This document shows, one piece after another, positions 5,562-7,320 of a DNA stretch of 7,320 nt. Position numbers and translations under genes: made by a program. The notes under the pieces were generated by a model, which was not told where the DNA came from, searched no databases, and saw only the letters and a list, made by a program, of their open reading frames with translations. How positions within the stretch are numbered: the first letter of the stretch is position 1; the number at the start of each line of letters is the position of its first letter. Origin of the DNA: a bacterium (GTDB lineage Bacteria > UBP6 > JAFGXH01); NCBI GenBank assembly GCA_027064085.1, contig JAMOQH010000150.1:1-7320 (forward strand). Direction: 5' to 3'.

Positions 5562-7130
5562 ATGGATGAAATAACGAGAGAACTTTTTTATCATGAGTTT
5601 ATTGCAATTATAGAAGAAATGGCTGAAACACTAAGAAGAGCCTCGTTTTCACAAAGGATAAAAGAAGGTGGAACATTTTCTTGTGGTATATTTACTTATG
5701 AAGAGGATATGATAACTTATTTATCTCCAACTCCATTATATTTAAATGTTGGTACATTTACCCTTAGAGCAATAAAACATAATATACCTGAAATGAATAG
5801 AGGAGATGTTTATATTATAAATGATCCTTTTAAAGGTGGTACTGATTTATCTAATATCACATTAATATCTCCTGTTTTTACTTCAGTAGGTGCTAAAAAA
5901 CCTAGCTTTTTTATTGTTACATCTGCTAGTCATTCCGAAATGGGAACAGGTAACTTAGGTGGAGTATTACTTGCTAAATCTATTGTAGAAGAGGGCATTT
6001 TTATTGAACCAATTAAGCTTATTGACCAAGGAAAAATGAATGAAAGCTTTTTACAAGCATTCTTTTATAAAGTTAGTTATCCTAAAGCAAGAAAAGGTGA
6101 TTTGAATGCTCAAATTTTATCTAATTTTTTAGGCGTAAAAAAAATAGAGGCATTAGTTAGACAACATGGTTTAAAAAAAGTTAATAAGGCTGCTGATGCA
6201 CTAATTGACTATTCTGAATATCTAATGAAAAAAACAATTTTGGATATCCCGGATGGAGAGTACAAGTATGTTGATTATTTAGATAGTGATGGATTAAATA
6301 ATATTAAAATTAAAATTAAAGTTGCAATTGAAATAGAAGGAGAAAAAGCTACTGTTAATTTTTCTAGAAGTCATGAAGTTGTCAGAGGGCCGTTAAATGC
6401 AGTTTTAAGTATTACTACTGCTGCTGTTTTTTATGTTTTTAGAACACTTGCACCTTCTTATACTCCTTTAAATTCGGGTTGCTTAAAGCCTATAGATATT
6501 ATTTGTAAAAAACATACTATACTAAATGCTTCTTATCCATCTGCTGTAAACGGTGGTGCAACAGAAACGGCTCAAAGAGTTGTAGATGTTTTACTTGGTG
6601 CATTGTCTCTTGCTTTACCAAATAAAATTCCTTCTGCAAGTCAAGGTACAATGAACGGTATTACCATTACTGGTTTCGATAAAGAAAATGATAAAAGATT
6701 TACCTTTTACGAAACTATTCCTGGTGGAGTAGGTGCTGCAAATAATTATGATGCACCAGATGCTTTACAAACTCACATGATGAATACATTAGGTGAGTCT
6801 ATAGAAGCAATAGAGTATAAATATCCAATCAAAATAAAAAAATATGCTGTAAGAAATAATTCAGGAGGGCTTGGAGTATTTAAAGGCGGTAATGGTGTTA
6901 TAAAAGAATATGAAATTCTTTCTAATGCTAAAGTTACCATTATGTCAGAAAGAAGATTAAAAGCTCCTTATGGTCTTAAAGGTGGTAAAAGTGGTAAAAA
7001 AGGAAATAACTATCACTTTATAAAAGAAACTGGTGAAACAATTACACTAAGCGAAAAAGCAATTATTGAAGTTAAAAAGGGTGATAGGATTATCATTGAA
7101 ACACCTGGCGGTGGCGGCTGGGGTAAGTGA
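5562..7130 (+). CDS. hyuB: Hydantoinase B-like protein lacking the usual metal-site residues
   Basis: At 522 aa this is normal for the HyuB family, partner of HyuA in N-methylhydantoinase, 5-oxoprolinase and acetone carboxylase-type complexes. Well-kept family segments: IKEGGTFSCGIF (33-44), NDPFKGGT (87-94), NFSRSHEVVRGPLNA (266-280), YPSAVNGGATETAQRV (325-340), SQGTMNG (360-366), THMMNT (404-409), RNNSGGLGVFKGGNGV (431-446) and the C-terminal TPGGGGWG. Missing are residues I expect in active members. GGTDLSN (92-98) replaces GGTHxPD, so both the His and the Asp are changed. ASHSEMGTG (122-130) replaces AHHADIGG, keeping one His. PTPLYLNVG (56-64) replaces HIPVHLGSM, losing two His. The gene is 34 bp after hyuA, with no frameshift. 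The changes parallel those in its HyuA partner, suggesting that the pair diverged together. Cytosolic; no signal peptide. Confidence 0.85.
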   Translation: MDEITRELFYHEFIAIIEEMAETLRRASFSQRIKEGGTFSCGIFTYEEDMITYLSPTPLYLNVGTFTLRAIKHNIPEMNRGDVYIINDPFKGGTDLSNITLISPVFTSVGAKKPSFFIVTSASHSEMGTGNLGGVLLAKSIVEEGIFIEPIKLIDQGKMNESFLQAFFYKVSYPKARKGDLNAQILSNFLGVKKIEALVRQHGLKKVNKAADALIDYSEYLMKKTILDIPDGEYKYVDYLDSDGLNNIKIKIKVAIEIEGEKATVNFSRSHEVVRGPLNAVLSITTAAVFYVFRTLAPSYTPLNSGCLKPIDIICKKHTILNASYPSAVNGGATETAQRVVDVLLGALSLALPNKIPSASQGTMNGITITGFDKENDKRFTFYETIPGGVGAANNYDAPDALQTHMMNTLGESIEAIEYKYPIKIKKYAVRNNSGGLGVFKGGNGVIKEYEILSNAKVTIMSERRLKAPYGLKGGKSGKKGNNYHFIKETGETITLSEKAIIEVKKGDRIIIETPGGGGWGK

Positions 7131-7131
7131 T

Positions 7132-7320
7132 ATGATTAAAAAACAATCAAGTAAGGATAAGTCAGTGACTTATCATCATAAGAAAGAAATAACTAAAATT
7201 AATTTTATAACTAAATTATTATCAATTTTAATAAACATCAATAATATATCAGATAAGGCATATAATAATTTTTTAAAAAGAGCAAAAACAGTTTTAACCG
7301 AAGAAGAAATCAAAATATTA
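7132..7320 (+). CDS. Hypothetical third gene of the hyuA-hyuB operon (3' end outside window)
   Basis: An ATG one base after the hyuB stop opens a frame of 63 codons that continues past the window end. A GGGG within the last hyuB codons lies eight bases upstream and could serve as a weak ribosome site, so translational coupling is likely. The visible part has a polar, Lys-rich start (MIKKQSSKDKSVTYHHKKE), then an Ile/Leu/Asn-rich stretch (NFITKLLSILINI), then a Lys/Glu-rich region ending in LTEEEIKIL. The hydrophobic stretch is short and interrupted by Asn and Lys, so a membrane segment is not convincing. I do not recognise the family; it does not look like a known hydantoinase, racemase or acetone carboxylase gamma subunit start. 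Confidence 0.55.
   Translation, partial: MIKKQSSKDKSVTYHHKKEITKINFITKLLSILININNISDKAYNNFLKRAKTVLTEEEIKIL

Noticed and set aside
1-7320. CRISPR array, tRNA or rRNA genes, or alternative genetic code
   Set aside because: No regularly spaced repeats or tRNA-like cloverleaf were seen, and TGA ends purN and hyuB at the expected family C-termini, so the standard bacterial code fits.

Overview
This is an AT-rich bacterial window (hand counts of flanks near 1-500 give about 23-28% GC). It uses the standard stop codons, TGA included, and good Shine-Dalgarno sites. Protein composition is rich in Lys, Ile and Asn. The host is probably a low-GC anaerobe or host-associated bacterium (Fusobacteriota, Spirochaetota, Deferribacterota or Bacillota-like). 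No marker here fixes the phylum, and no rRNA or tRNA gene was seen.

Layout. Positions 1-500 hold the end of an unrecognised plus-strand ORF, a GC-richer island (about 41% GC by hand count, 218-350) with strong hairpins, and a second plus-strand reading frame that has no start codon. This looks like a gene remnant interrupted by, or abutting, a structured or palindromic element. Positions 500-3349 are a minus-strand operon, purD - purN - M42 aminopeptidase, with overlapping genes. PurD and PurN catalyse consecutive steps of purine synthesis (PRA to GAR to formyl-GAR); why a peptidase is coupled to them is unclear. Positions 3350-3553 are a divergent control region of about 200 bp. It has recognisable promoters for both operons, a 26-bp near-perfect palindrome, an AT-rich inverted repeat and a 14-bp tandem direct repeat. 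Positions 3554-7320 are a plus-strand operon: a hydantoinase A/5-oxoprolinase-like gene, a hydantoinase B-like gene, and a third gene that starts one base after the second and leaves the window.

The most unusual feature is the hydantoinase-like pair. Both proteins are full length, keep the family scaffold and have intact reading frames and good start signals. Yet the motifs that define catalysis are replaced throughout. HyuA lacks both Asp-x-Gly-Gly-Thr phosphate-binding loops, and also the Ser-Gly-Pro-Ala-Gly-Gly, Gly-Ala-Gly-Gly-Gly-Ser and Gly-Gly-Ala-Gly-Pro-Leu-His segments. HyuB lacks the His and Asp of the Gly-Gly-Thr-His-x-x-Asp segment and other usual His residues. Intact genes with a coordinated loss of active-site motifs suggest a diverged, possibly ATP-independent or non-catalytic HyuAB-like complex, with the third gene as a candidate partner. 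This is inference from remembered family motifs, not from an alignment.
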